Shown here one piece after another: positions 13,969 to 25,917 of a stretch of DNA of 64,000 nt (positions within the stretch are counted from its first letter, which is position 1; the number at the start of each line of letters is the position of its first letter). The stretch comes from Paramecium pentaurelia (Eukaryota; Ciliophora; Oligohymenophorea; Peniculida; Parameciidae), in NCBI GenBank assembly GCA_905183005.1, contig CAJJDO010000104.1, positions 332,008 through 396,007 on the forward strand. Reading direction: 5' to 3'. The notes below the pieces were generated by a model. That model worked only from the letters and a program-made list of their open reading frames with translations, was not told the origin of the DNA and ran no database searches. The translations under genes and the position numbers were made by a program.

Positions 13969-15157
13969 ATGTAATAAAAGCCAGACTTCAGAAAGGAATT
14001 AGCCGAAACAGCTTAAAAGATTTGCACTCCAGGAAAAGGAATCTTGGCAGCTGATGAAGTATCTCATAAATTTTTAAAGTTTAGTCTTAAGGAACAATTG
14101 GAAAGAAATTTGTCGCAATTAATGTTGAAAACAACGAAGAAAACAGAAGAGCCTACAGAGAATTATTGTTCACTGCTCCAGGCATTGAAAATTACATTAG
14201 TGGTGTCATCCTCTTCTCCGAGACTGTATTTACATTCATTAATTATTTCTATAGGTTAAACACGCTACCAAAGATGGAAAGAACTTCGTCTAATTGCTTT
14301 AAGAGAAAGGCATTGTGGCAGGAATCAAAGTTGATAAGGGTTTGGGTGTACTTCCAGGAACACAAGATGAATCAGCAACTCTTGGATTAGACTCCTTAGC
14401 TAGTATGGCTGCTGAACACTATAAACTTGGATGCAGATTTGCCAAATGGAGAGCAGTCTTGAAAATTGGCAATGGCTTACCATCATAATAAGCCATCTAA
14501 GAAAATGCATGGGGATTAGCCAGATATGCAGCAATCTGTTAAGAGAATGGTCTTGTTCCAATTGTTGAACCAGAAATCTTAGCTGATGGAGATCACTCAA
14601 TTGAAGTCTGCTAAAAGGTCACAGAAAAAGTTTTGGCTGCCGTATTCAAAGCATTGAATGAAAACAACATCTTTTTGGAAGGATGTCTTCTTAAACCCAA
14701 TATGGTTACTGCAGGTTCAACAAATGCAGATAGAAACAAGATTACACCATAAGAAATTGGATACAGAACAGCTTTGGCTTTAAGTAGAACAGTTCCCCCT
14801 GCTCTTGTTGGAGTCACAGTAATTAAATATAGTTATAGTATATAGTTCCTTTCAGGTGGATAATCTGAAGAAGAAGCTTCATTAAATTTGAATGCTATGA
14901 ATTAATTGACCACAGTGAGAAAACCATGGGCTTTGACTTTCTCTTATGGTAGAGCACTTCAAAATACTGCAGTGAAGACATGGGCTGGAAAATAAGAAAA
15001 TTGGGAAGCAGGTTAATAAGCATTATTGACAAGAGCTAAGGCTAACAGTGAAGCTTAATTAGGTATTTTAATAAATATTATAAAAATAGGAAAATATCAA
15101 GGTGGATTAGGTGGAGCATCCAACGAATCCTTGTTTGTAGCTGATTACAAATATTGA
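13969..15157 (+). CDS. Fructose-bisphosphate aldolase, class I
   Basis: Cleaves fructose-1,6-bisphosphate in glycolysis. The 359-aa product matches class I aldolases from end to end: PGKGILAADE near the N-terminus, the EEN-R-Y-R-LL helix, KVDKG, WR-A-LKI, VPIVEPEIL, the Schiff-base lysine in GCLLKPNMVT, and a C-terminus ending SLFVADYKY with the Tyr expected in this family. Four introns are needed: 14059-14084, 14226-14254, 14819-14845 and 15063-15089 (26, 29, 27 and 27 nt). The two 27-nt introns have no in-frame TGA. Cytosolic, no targeting signal seen. Confidence 0.96.
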
Positions 15158-15338
15158 GTATCATGAAATATCATAAAATAAAACACAATCATCATTATTA
15201 AAACTGGAATCTATAGAAAATACGTATTATCAATATAAATAAAATTAAATTTATTTATGATGTTACGCATAGTATTTTAATGATGCGTATAATTTTTGTA
15301 CTTTATGAAGGTATTCGTGATTTGTATCCTAATATTAA

Positions 15339-16645
15339 ATGTAAAAGCTCTAATTGCTCTAAAATCAGTTCAACCCAACTTCTGACGATATCTTCTTTCA
15401 TATTGTCTAAGCTCCTCCTGATCCTATTTTCGGAATAGCTAATGCATATAAAGCAGACACATCATCTACTAAAATAGATTTAGGAGTTGGTGCATATCGT
15501 ACAGATGAAGAGAAACCCTACGTTTTTGAAATAATTAAGAAATTAGAAAAAGAAATAGTTAATGATCCAACATTAAATAAAGTATGATGTATTATGAATA
15601 TTCTAGGAATATTTACCAATAGAAGGATTAGCTGATTTCAATAAGGGTTGTTAAAAATTGATGTTCGGATAAAACAGTCCTTTAATAGCATCTGGATAAA
15701 TTGTCACAGCTTAATGTTTAGGAGGAACAGGAGCACTCAGAGTTGGATTTGAATTTGTTAAAAGACATATTCCAGGAGATGTTTATGTATCAAAACCTAC
15801 TTGGAGTAATCACAATCAAGTCATTGAAAGAGCTGGTTTAAATCAATTCGAATATCCATATTTTGAACCAAAAACTAAAGGTTTTAATTGTGCAGGAACT
15901 ATTGAATGTTTATCATAAGCAAGAATGGGATCAATTGTTTTATTACATGTTTGTGCTCATAATCCAACAGGTGTTGATCCAACAGAAGCTGAATGGTTAT
16001 AAATTGCTGATGTTTGTAAAAAAAGAAGATTAGTACCATTCTTTGATTGTGCTTATTAAGGATTTGCAAGTGGATGTATTGAAAAAGATGTTTTTGCTGT
16101 TCGTAAATTTGCAGAACTTGGATTCTAAATGATTGTTGCTTAATCTTTCTCTAAAAATATGGGATTATATAATGAAAGAGTAGGAGCTGTACATATTGTT
16201 ACATCCAATAAAGATATTTCTGCAAGAGTTTTAAGCAATCTAAAAATTGTTATTAGAACTATTTGTTCTAATCCTCCTGCTATTGGTGCTAGAATTGCAG
16301 CTAAAATACTTACAGATGAAAAAAATTTTAATGCTTGGGTTGAAGAATTAAAGACTGTTACTGGAAGAATTATTAAAATGAGAACTCTTCTTAAATAAGA
16401 ATTAGACAATCTAAAAGTTCCAGGAAATTGGGATCATATCACTAGACAAACTGGTTTCTTTACATTTACAGGTTTAACTCCAGAATAATGTGATCTATTA
16501 ACAAAACAATATCATGTATATTTACTTAGATCTGGAAGAATGTCAATGGTATTATTATATATTAATAAATTATTAGGCTGGAATTACATCCAAGAATGTT
16601 AGATATTTGGCTGAGTCAATTAAAGCTGTTGTTTAAAATAAATGA
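15339..16645 (+). CDS. Aspartate aminotransferase (class I PLP enzyme)
   Basis: Interconverts aspartate/2-oxoglutarate and oxaloacetate/glutamate. The 417-aa product has PPDPIFGIANAY, LGVGAYR, HNPTGVDPT, DCAYQGFASG, the PLP-lysine motif SFSKNMGLYNERVG, and the C-terminal LLRSGRMSMAG. Introns are at 15582-15606 (25 nt) and 16549-16576 (28 nt). The ATG used is the first in frame after an upstream in-frame TGA. The first ~20 residues (MQKLQLLQNQFNP) lie before the conserved core and could be a mitochondrial presequence. It follows the aldolase gene on the same strand by about 180 bp, with its own promoter space. Confidence 0.95.
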
Positions 16646-17810
16646 GATTTATTAATACATTATTGAATAATCTATTATAATTGTTAAAATTCTATTTAAA
16701 TTACTAAACTTAATAAAATTATTAAATGTGTTATAATATGAAGGTTTTAGTTCAAATGTGTGTTCAATTATAGTGGTTTTCAAATTTTTAAAAACTTTTT
16801 AATTTAATATTAATAGAAAGTCAACCATTTTGTGAATATGAAAAAATACAAATAAATAGGAGATAACAATTTCACAATAGTTTAGTCTTTAATATTAGTA
16901 TAATAAATAATGAACTTATAAATTCCAAAATTAATATATATATACACAAGAATAATTACGCATAAGGATTTATACTAAAATAAATTAAATTTATATTATT
17001 TTCAAAATTATAGACTCTAGCTTAATTATATAATGCAAAGTTTAAGGTTATAATAGGTTTATATTTTTCATATTTATTTAATTATTGGTTATTTGATCAA
17101 AAAATAAATTATTTAATTCATAAATAATTGAAATACTCGAAAATTCCTGTTCAGGTATAATATTCTTAAAATTGCAAATAACTAATATTATTATAGACTA
17201 GAATGATAAGAACTCTTTCCTTATGTAGAATTGAATTTAATATTATAGGTAATTTAATAATTAAAAATTGATTTAACTCATTTTTAAATGATAATTCAGT
17301 TAAATCAATAGAATGCTTCAAAACTTCTATAAAAAAGAGTTCATTTCTTTCTTGTTTACCTCAATCGTATTTAGATAAGAGGTATCTTTAAAAGAATAAA
17401 ATGGTTAAATGTAGTTAAATTCCTTTTAAATTATAAAATACTTCATCTTCTTAATTTAATTATTTTCAATGACCAAGAGTTTGAACAATAAACCAATTAA
17501 TATATATATAAAAGATTGTTTACAACTTAAGAATTTTTATTTAAGTGAGTTAAAAACTCATTATACAAAAATAAGTTGAGAATTCAATTAAAAGAGAATT
17601 TTTTGACATTGATCTAAAAGGAAATTTAAATGAAAAAATAAATAGACTTATTTATTCTTTTAAGAGATAAGAGGATGAATAAGAATGAATTTTAATCAAA
17701 TATTGAATTAAAATTAACAACATATAAAATATTTTTCATTGAAATCTAATTATACTCTTTTATGTTAAGTTATACATTAAAAAAATAACTCTATAAATAA
17801 AACCATCATT
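16646..17810. other. Intergenic, AT-rich; nothing identified
   Basis: No convincing gene on either strand. Short open stretches near 17180-17300 (plus) and 17320-17460 (minus) are below 45 codons and show no motif. A T-rich tract near 17330 is ordinary for this sequence. Confidence 0.5.
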
Positions 17811-18023
17811 TCATTATGCAGTAGTCAAGGTTGTACTCCTTTTTAACCTACGATTTAAAATTGGATTTCTATATGCATTATAAGGAATATCAATAGACGT
17901 TCTCTAATTCAAAATTTCTTCTGGACAAGGAGAAGTCTTCATTTGTTTTACTATATAATCTAGTTCACCTTCTTTTAATTACTTTTCTTTCCTTTATTTC
18001 TAGTTACTCATGCAAATTCCCAT
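17811..18023 (-). CDS. Small MGxC protein, paralogue A
   Basis: A 70-aa intronless ORF. The protein starts MGICMSN and ends in a basic segment containing YRNPILNRRLKRS. A Gly at position 2 with a nearby Cys is compatible with N-myristoylation plus palmitoylation, which would place it at a membrane (inference from the motif only). It shares the start pattern and the NPILNRRLK motif with the ORF at 18595-18810, the next gene on the same strand, so the two appear to be a tandem duplicate pair. Function unknown. Confidence 0.6.
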
Positions 18024-18594
18024 TTAAGAATTTATTTTAATTATTTTAATTGAGTATTAACGAAATAAATATTTGTAAGAAATTAAAACCAAATAAACGC
18101 AATATGCTTTTATGTTAATTCTAATAAATTAAAGCAGATCTAATTAAAAATCAAAATTTTATCAAGTATTCTCTCTTTAAAAGTGAATTTCTATTTATTA
18201 TATAAGAATGATAATTTAATTATTCACTAAGTAATATAATTAGTTGTTATAGCAAGTATAAAATTAAAACCGTATTCTAAATGAGATGAAATTATCAATA
18301 AAATATAAAATTCTGATTTGTATAGTGTTCTTATTAATTACTTGAATATTTTTGTAATATTGTCTTTAATCATTATGTTTAGTAAAGTAATTATCTTACA
18401 TTAATTACAGCTTTCACATAGCAGAACCCCATTTATTTTTATTTATTATGAAATTATAAAAATATTAATTAGTAATGATTATTAGATTGATTAAACTATA
18501 AAAGAATTTATAAAACATATTGATTCTTGATATTTACCTTATCTTTATATATAACGCACAAGGTAAATAAATCAATTTATAAGAAAATAATATA
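18024..18594. other. Intergenic, AT-rich; nothing identified
   Basis: 570 bp between the two small paralogous genes. No ORF with a recognisable product; presumably the promoter of paralogue A and the 3' end of paralogue B. Confidence 0.5.
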
Positions 18595-18810
18595 TCATTC
18601 TGTTTAAGTCTATGGATTTGGTGAGGTTGGAATCTCTTTCAATCTTCTGTTAAGAATTGGATTTTTATAAGGATTTAAATGGGATGATTAACTTGCTCTC
18701 TGTTTCAAGATTATATTACAATCTTATGATAGTCTAACTTGAGCTACTACTTATTATAATTAACCATCATTTGTTGATCTTTTTTATTTTTGAGCAGCAC
18801 AAGTTCCCAT
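18595..18810 (-). CDS. Small MGxC protein, paralogue B
   Basis: A 71-aa intronless ORF beginning MGTCAAQKQK and carrying PYKNPILNRRLKE near the C-terminus. The shared NPILNRRLK motif, same size, same strand and adjacency identify it as a paralogue of the ORF at 17811-18023; the sequences between the ends have diverged, which is what a genuine protein family would show. N-terminal Gly and Cys suggest lipid modification (inference). Function unknown. Confidence 0.6.
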
Positions 18811-18936
18811 ATAAATATTATTATTAAAAGTAGATTTTTTGTTTTTTTGATTTATTTTTTATAATTAATTTACTTTTTAGTCAATCAGACACTTAGATTA
18901 CATAACATAATATTCAATATATCATTATAATAATTA

Positions 18937-20194
18937 TCAATTTTTTCCATGAACAAAACTATAAAAAGCATCTTCATCATCCTTATTTTTAAATGGTCCA
19001 GCTAAAAAGTTAATAGTAAGAATTTCAGAAAATCCTTCATCTTAAGTAGGTGGTTTTATTTTTGAATAGATCATGTTAATGGGCATTTTTCCAACTTTTT
19101 TTGAAAAGTGTTCTCTAAAATTATTAGTATCTCTTTATGTATCATTATGTAGACATAAATCTTTAGAAACATTTAAGAAAAAGGCTCTAACTGGATATTT
19201 ATTATCTTTAGCTAATTTAATAAATGCTGCTCTATCTTCAACTGTTGGATTGGTATTGTCAATTACTATATATTTCTTTTCTTAAATTGCCTATTCTGCA
19301 ACTTTAAGGCATTTTTCTTTAGTTTTTAAAGCATCTCTATTAACTCTAGTATATTCATTTAAATGATTATGAACAAATGTTGATTTACCAGATCCAGGTG
19401 CTCCTATCATAATGATCACTTAAAATATTACTAAAACTTACTTTCTGGTTTGTCAGGTTTTGTAAATTTGTTAACATTTTATTCCTTAAATAAGAATCCA
19501 TCTTTAGGAATACTCTTAGGATTAAATCCAAGTGATTTTGAATAATCTTCATCAACATCCTCCTTTAAAAATAATTGTTCTGGAGTCTTAAATATCAAAC
19601 CTAAATTTAATGCAAATTTCCTTAAATAATCATATAATAATATATACAAATCTGTATCTGTAAAGTCTTTTATTTTCCCTTTAACTCTTCCTGCAGCATC
19701 TCCACAATAAATACTTTTTTTCATGTCTGCTTTAGTTCCTGTTAATTCCTAGAAATCTGTCCACATATCTAATTTTAATTTTAGAGTATTACCTACTCGA
19801 GGCTTTCTGTAATTATCATCACTTGAAGCTATGAATGCAGCTAAAGGTATCTTAAGTTCTTTTTATAAAGATTCAATTTTTGTTTTTATATCAGATTCTT
19901 TTGTGTGTCCCTTTTCTATACCATTTTGATTAGTAAATATTACTATAGAGTATCCTTATTTGGAGTATTCTTAAATTGTGGGAATTACTTTTGGATTCCA
20001 CCATTGCCAATCATTAGCATCCTTTGCAAACTTTTTTCCAGTTTTAGTTTTAATCAAGGTTTCATCCATATCAAACCCTAAAACCAAGGGTTATGGTTTA
20101 AAATCCTTAAATTAAATGTTATTATTACAATAGTCCCATAAATAAGAGTGCCCTTCTTATTCCAATCCCAATCTTAAGCTTTTTTTTATTTCAT
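18937..20194 (-). CDS. Bifunctional polynucleotide phosphatase/kinase
   Basis: Repairs DNA strand-break ends by removing 3'-phosphates and phosphorylating 5'-OH ends. The 403-aa product begins with WDW and GTLIYG, then a HAD phosphatase domain with GFDMDETL (DxD nucleophile), FTNQNGIEKG, RKP and YCGDAAGR, then KFALNLGLIFKTPEQLF, then a kinase domain with Walker A GAPGSGKST and a lid around RAFFLNVSKDLCLHN. Introns are at 20106-20128 and 19419-19441 (23 nt each). Compared with animal PNKP it lacks the N-terminal FHA domain, as in many protists and fungi. The start was chosen because only this ATG splices into the DMDET frame. Confidence 0.93.
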
Positions 20195-20538
20195 TTAAAT
20201 AATAATAAATTTATATCAGAATTTGTTATAAGACTCAAAAATTTCAATATTTATTTATGAATTCAATATATATTAATTTGATAATACAAACAAAAATAAT
20301 GATCAAAAACAATCAATTTTCATTCTTAATCAAATTGAATTGATATAATAATCCTATTCTTAAATAATTATTAGATTATAGTTAAGTGAAATTATGAAAT
20401 TTTTAATTAGAGAAAGAATTGAAAAGTTATTTTAGTATTAAATATACACCTATCTCATAATGATGCTTTATTTATAAACATAAGATGTATGAAATTATTT
20501 GATAATTCTTTGATTTTATTTATTTATAAATTTCATGA
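20195..20538. other. Intergenic, AT-rich; nothing identified
   Basis: Upstream region of the PNKP gene and 3' side of the small membrane protein gene. No ORF with a recognisable product. Confidence 0.5.
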
Positions 20539-20697
20539 TCATTTTGGATTGCTCAGTTAATTCTTGACAGATTGTACATCTTTCAAAACTGGACACTTTA
20601 GGTTGGAATTTGTATCAAAAAATGGTTGATTTCCATTTAAAAAATATACTGCAAATAATGCAGTGCTTCCACTTACGATTGCTAATATAGGCTTCAT
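20539..20697 (-). CDS. 52-aa single-pass membrane protein, unknown
   Basis: A short intronless ORF. The protein begins MKPILAIVSGSTALFAVYFL, one N-terminal transmembrane helix or signal anchor, followed by a 30-residue polar tail with a single Cys (KCPVLKDVQ). The size and layout resemble small accessory subunits of mitochondrial or ER complexes, but no family is recognised. Codon use and an ATG-to-TGA span flanked by AT-rich DNA support it being real. Confidence 0.5.
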
Positions 20698-21451
20698 TAT
20701 TTTATATTAAATAATTATAGTATTTTAATCAAAATAATTATAGAAACCATCTTCAAATAAATATATATATAATTTATCTTACAAATAATCTAATATTTTT
20801 GAGCTTAGAATAATTCAATCTATTAAAGATAATTATAATTAAATGATTTTATCAATATTTCTTTAAAAAATTAAATAATAATGACTTTACAATTCTTTTT
20901 CATATTATCTGATTAATATAAATATATTCATCAATATTAAAACAGAGAATTTAATCTAGAATGAAAATCATGATCTAAATAAATAAAAATAATTTATTAA
21001 TATATTTACTAGAATTCATATAATAATGTAAATAATTATTAAATAGAATTTACAACTAACAATCATAGAGATATTATATATATATATACATACATCATAT
21101 TAGTGAGAAAACTATAAAATGAAAAATACTCTAATTAAAGATAAAAATAATTAATAGAATGTATTGTATTCAATATATAAAGATATAAATATATAAATAA
21201 AGAAGATATACAATAAATAATTAATTAATTCATATTATTAAATAAACTATTTTTAAGAGATATTATTGTTAAAAAGAGTAAGGTTTAAATTCTTCAAAGT
21301 TATGGTAATAGAATGAATTTTAAGTAAAATGAATATTGGATTTAGTAAATAATTTTATTTTATCTTTATTAAGAATAAAAGTCACTCACTAAAAAGATAT
21401 TTATGGAAAAATAATAAAATATTTAGAAATAATTTTTATTGCTAATTAATA
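20698..21451. other. Intergenic, AT-rich; nothing identified
   Basis: About 750 bp between divergent genes, including a (TA)n tract near 21070-21090. No gene seen. Confidence 0.5.
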
Positions 21452-22350
21452 ATGTCAGCTTCTAAAATCTTTTATTCGCCTTCACGTTCTAACGTTTCAA
21501 ATGTCTAAGCTTATGGAGGAGACAGAGCTTTGTCACCTAGCAGAGCCAAAATCTCACAATTATCAGAAAAATTATCTAATCTATAGCATTCAATTGATGA
21601 AGATTAGGCCGTATTTATTTATAATTAAGAATCAATAGTTTAAAAAGGAAACATTTGAGAGCAAAGTTAAGATATTAGAAGATAAGGCTACTAAATAAGC
21701 TTAGGCAGACGATTCAAAATTTAAGTTATTGAAGGAATAACTCTAAAAAGTTGAAGAAGGAGCATAGAATGAGAAAATAATAAGAGAAGTATAATTATTA
21801 ATAATTATGCATAGGCTGGAGATGAGAAATTAAGATCTAAAGATTTGAAGAGTTTGGAAGGTTTCTTAAATAGAGAACTATAATAAGAAAAAGTTAACAG
21901 GAAAGATTTTGAAGGGAAAATAATAAAGAATACTGATGATAAAGTTTATAGTTTGAGATTGGATTTAGCTAGATAAAAGAAGTATAGAGAAGAAACAGAA
22001 GAGAAGAATGCTTAAGAAATTGGGGATCGTGTGTTATAATTGTAAGAGGAGGTTGAAGAAGAGAGAAGATAAAGGTAATTGAAATTTATTATTTTTATAG
22101 AGAATAATAAAATTAGGATACAATTAGAAGATTAGGAGATTCTATTCTAAAATTATAAGAAATCTTAACTACAGAGAAGAAATAGAGAGAATAAGCATAA
22201 AGTTAAATGTTCAGAATGTTAGATGAAATGAATCACTATTTAAATGGTGAATTATAGAGTGAGAAAAGTGAAAGAGAATCAACTGAAGAGAGTCTTATCA
22301 ACTTAATTGATTAAACATGCAACAGAGTTGAAAATTCATTAAGAAAATGA
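21452..22350 (+). CDS. SF-assemblin / beta-giardin family protein
   Basis: A 272-aa coiled-coil protein with three introns: 21611-21638, 21789-21814 and 22075-22100 (28, 26 and 26 nt). A Ser/Pro-rich head (SPSRSNVS, ALSPSRAK) is followed by about 230 residues of uninterrupted heptad-like helix rich in Lys, Glu, Gln and Arg. It ends LINLIDQTCNRVENSLRK, the conserved tail of striated-fibre assemblins. These proteins form filaments of basal-body rootlets (kinetodesmal or striated fibres in ciliates). The head-plus-rod layout and length match the family. Confidence 0.88.
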
Positions 22351-22522
22351 GATATTAATACATTTATTCTTATAATATTAATAATATTTTAATCAAAAAA
22401 ATTAATTATTATAAATTATTAGATTGAAATAAGAAATAGTAAATTTAGATGAATTTTAATAGATATATTAAAATCTAATATTAGATCTAATTTATGAGAA
22501 GATTAAAAAAATAAAATATATT

Positions 22523-22866
22523 ATGCATGGACAACTAATTTCATTCTTTTTTGTTGGTATATTTTAATAATGGATTATCTTATTATTATATCTATTGGGG
22601 AATATTTCTAAAATATATTAAATGATATTTATATACTATTTAAAGCGAGAAGGTTTAATCATAGGGGAAGCTTAAAACTAATTTTATTATTTAGTTTAAG
22701 GAAGTCCAATATTAGGTATAGAATCAACACTATCAGTTTTTCCAGTAAATAGAGGTGAATTCATTTATAAAGAGTTCTATGAATCAATATTCTTTTATTA
22801 TTTTAATTACTTTGTTGCTAAAACTCCAGGAGAAGATTATGGAGAATTAATTAATTAATTCTTTCT
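22523..22866 (+). CDS. Putative ORF, possibly a gene fragment
   Basis: An open frame begins at ATG 22523 with a hydrophobic N-terminus and then a better-looking stretch containing LVQGSPILGIES, FPVNRGEF and KTPGEDYGELI. It runs into the convergent kinase gene, beyond which the open frame is only antisense to the kinase. The GEDYGELI region faintly recalls the N-terminal domain of RING peroxins, but this is not strong enough to name it. Either a truncated remnant or a gene whose 3' exon I cannot place. Confidence 0.25.
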
Positions 22867-24278
22867 CAAGGCATCAAATTTAACAGATCTTTAATTAATA
22901 TAATAAATAAATACTCTTCGTTTAATGCATTCATTCTTGAACATAAATCATTTTCTTCCCCTTCTTCTATAAAATCATTTTAATTATCATCAAGCATAAT
23001 TTAATTAATTTCTTATAAAAATGGATGCTACAAACATTAATTGGCAGTTATTCTTTTTTAAGGATCTTTTTCAAGCATTTTTCTTAAAAGATCAATAGCA
23101 AAATTAGGAGCATTTTATAATTACTTTATTGAAAAATCAACATTAGCTTCTCTATTTTATTTTACAACTGTAGCATAACTTTTACCTGGAAATGGTGGTT
23201 TACCAGTTAATAATAAGTAAAATACAAGACCAAGACTATAAATATCACAAACTGAACTATAGTGACCTTTCATATCTTTCATATTTATGACTTCTGGTGC
23301 AACATATCCTGGTGTTCCACATCTACAATATAAATAAACAGGTTCATTTACATGTGTAGCCAAACCAAAATCTGCCACAACAACTGAATCCATTTTTCTA
23401 TTATTGTTATTAATACAATACTTTGATTATTTAAATAAAATATTTTCTAATTTCAAATCTCTATGCATAATTTCTTTTTAATGCATATAACATAATCCTT
23501 ATAAAATTCCTACTAATATCTATTGTATTTATTTTGTTGACAGAATCACTTTTTCCTTTATCAAATCATAAAGTGATCCCCCTTACAACAATTCTATTCC
23601 AACATATAATGAATTATTTGTTTCATAAATTTCATACATTCTCATTAAATGATGATGATTTAATTTTCTCATGATTGATAATTCATTTACAATAGCTTAT
23701 TTTCCATTTTCCTCAGCATAAGCAGCTTATTTTGAAAAAGCTTTAATTGCCATTTAAACGCCATCTTCTATTCGTTCAGCCAAATAAACCTAAACAGTTT
23801 AGAATAATAGAGTACAGATGCAAAATTGCCCTTTCCTATTTTCTTGAATACTCTAAAGAGTGAATGAAATTGCCATTAATTGATTCTTGATTAAAAAAAT
23901 TCCCTCCATTGAATTACTATTTTTTCATTGCCTTACAATTTGTAGATTGGATGTTCTGCTTAACCAAAATCTCTCATCAAGATCATACCAATAATTTCAC
24001 CAAGGGAGTCATCTTCTTCGTCTTTTTTTTGTATCTATGTTCTAATGATTTCAAATTTAGTCTCAAAATCTAGTTTTAGATATTTACAAGGTGGCTAATC
24101 AGATTTCTAATTGATATGATAAAATTGGAAATACTTTTGCAAGAAGAATGTATTAATCATAACCATATAAAATTCTTGTTTTATTCTTTTTAAGTTTGAT
24201 AAATTCAGATTTCAAGATAGGCTTATCATTTCTCTATTTAATATCATTGGGAATTTAGATCCAAAGTTTTTAATTCAT
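22866..24278 (-). CDS. PH-domain serine/threonine protein kinase
   Basis: A 452-aa protein. Residues ~15-150 resemble a PH domain: strands around RILYGYDQYILLAK and YLKLDFETKFEII, closing with a Trp-containing helix near VIQWREFF. The kinase domain follows: glycine loop GKGNFASVYLAE, AIK, HRDLKLEN, DFGLAT, GTPGYVAPE, SLGLVFYLLLTGKPPF and a basic helix at KRITANQCLQHPF. All catalytic residues are present. Introns are at 24107-24134 (28 nt) and 23790-23815 (26 nt); the second lies inside the glycine loop. PH-kinase proteins of this layout are expanded in ciliates (family knowledge). It ends with an acidic tail. Confidence 0.88.
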
Positions 24279-25157
24279 TATAATAATAATAAATAATAAC
24301 CAGTTTAAACATACTTTTTAAAACAAGATCATTTAAATTATTAGTTCAATTTTCAATCCTTCAATCATATCCATTAATGACTATTTCTATTGAATTTACT
24401 CCATTTTCATAAGTTCCTCCTCCCCTACCTTTATTATTTATGCAATTCGTACTTATATTAAAATAATTTTTTCTGGAGTGAGTTATGATATTGAATTCTC
24501 TATAGATAATTAAATTATTAGTATTCAATATGTATAGGAATAACAATTATCATGTAGAAAAGCGATAACCCTTTATCTATTAAGAATTGAAAATAATTTT
24601 GCCTTTATTTATTATTAACAGGAGATTCAAAGTAATCTTTAATTTTTCAATAACCAAAATGTCAAATGTTTTAAAATCAACATATATTTTGAATCATTAG
24701 ATTATCATAAAAAACGAAAATATAATTTTGTACTCTCTTTTAAAATATTTTCTCTAATTATATAAATTTGTATATAATTTTAAACTTATTAAGTTTAAGT
24801 TAGTTTTTAGATTTGAGATAGAGAGAGATTTAGTCTTCTTTTCAATTAAAAGATTCTATGGTGGTTGCATTTTTATAAATTATTAAACAGATTTTAAGAT
24901 TTAAACAAGTTAATATATTTGTAAGTATATGATGATTTATTTTTAACTTCTAATTATATCTAACTCATATATTTTATAAATATTTAATAAATAATTTAAC
25001 ATCTTCTAAATATTTAAGTTAAATCTACAAGATATTTGAATAGTATAAAAATGGAACTTAATTATTATATTATGATAGATGTACTAGATATAATTTGATA
25101 TTTCTTAAGAAATTGTCTATAAATAAATATTATTTTACTTAAATAAAATATAATAAA
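24279..25157. other. Intergenic, AT-rich; nothing identified
   Basis: About 880 bp between divergent starts. Short antisense-type open stretches (for example 24361-24546) have no protein-like composition. Confidence 0.5.
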
Positions 25158-25904
25158 ATGTTAGGAGGTCTTTATGGATTAAATTTTAAATAACATACAT
25201 ATCTTTTTTTATGCTTAATATTACCTGCGAACATTACAGGAATTGGATTATTTTATTTAGATGAAGCATTAACAACTTTATGTGTTTTGTAATTATTTTA
25301 TGTGATTATACCTGGAATTTATATCAAATATCTAAGTAAAGAGGGTGAATTAAGAGGTATTAACAATATCAAATAGTTTATTTCATAAATGAATTGGAAG
25401 GAAGATAAGAATAGATTAAGAGAGGGTTTTCATTATTTAGAAGTGCATTTGGGATTGTATTATTATCATTAATTTTCACCTATTATTGGGAAGAGGAGAT
25501 CATGGATTATTTGAAGATTCCTCTTTTGGAACATCCTATTTACATTGGAGTATTTATGTTTGTATTGATTATATGCAACCCATTTTTAGAGGAATGGTAT
25601 TGGTAATGAATTAATATTAAAATAAAGGCGATTGTTTTTGATGAAAACTTATAAGGAAAGTGAAAAATATAGATTGTTAATAAATCTATTTTATGCTTTG
25701 TTCCATTTTATTATGTTATTTAAGATATTTAAATCAGATTTAGAATTTGCTATAGGGTTTTCAACATATTTTCTATCAATTGGTGGATCGTTTGAACATA
25801 TAAGAGAAAAGTATGGATTCATTACTTGTCTGATGGCTCATTATGGGATGACTTTGGCTGCTTCACTTGCTTTATTAGTTGTATATAAATCATAATTGTA
25901 ATGA
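25158..25904 (+). CDS. CPBP-family intramembrane metalloprotease
   Basis: A 233-aa multi-pass membrane protein. Introns are at 25357-25376 (20 nt) and 25603-25627 (25 nt); the second splits the first catalytic motif. After splicing the motif reads EEWYWR (EExxxR), followed by a histidine in FYALFHF and a third motif AHYGMTLAA. These are the glutamate and two histidines of the CPBP/Abi family, which includes the CAAX protease RCE1. The Asn usual after the last His is Thr here. Substrate unknown; the fold is embedded in the ER or another internal membrane in characterised members. Confidence 0.78.
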
Positions 25905-25917
25905 TAATTAATTAATA

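Noticed and set aside
24361..24546. Minus-strand 61-codon ORF between kinase and CPBP protease genes
   Set aside because: Composition is that of AT-rich noncoding DNA and no motif is present.
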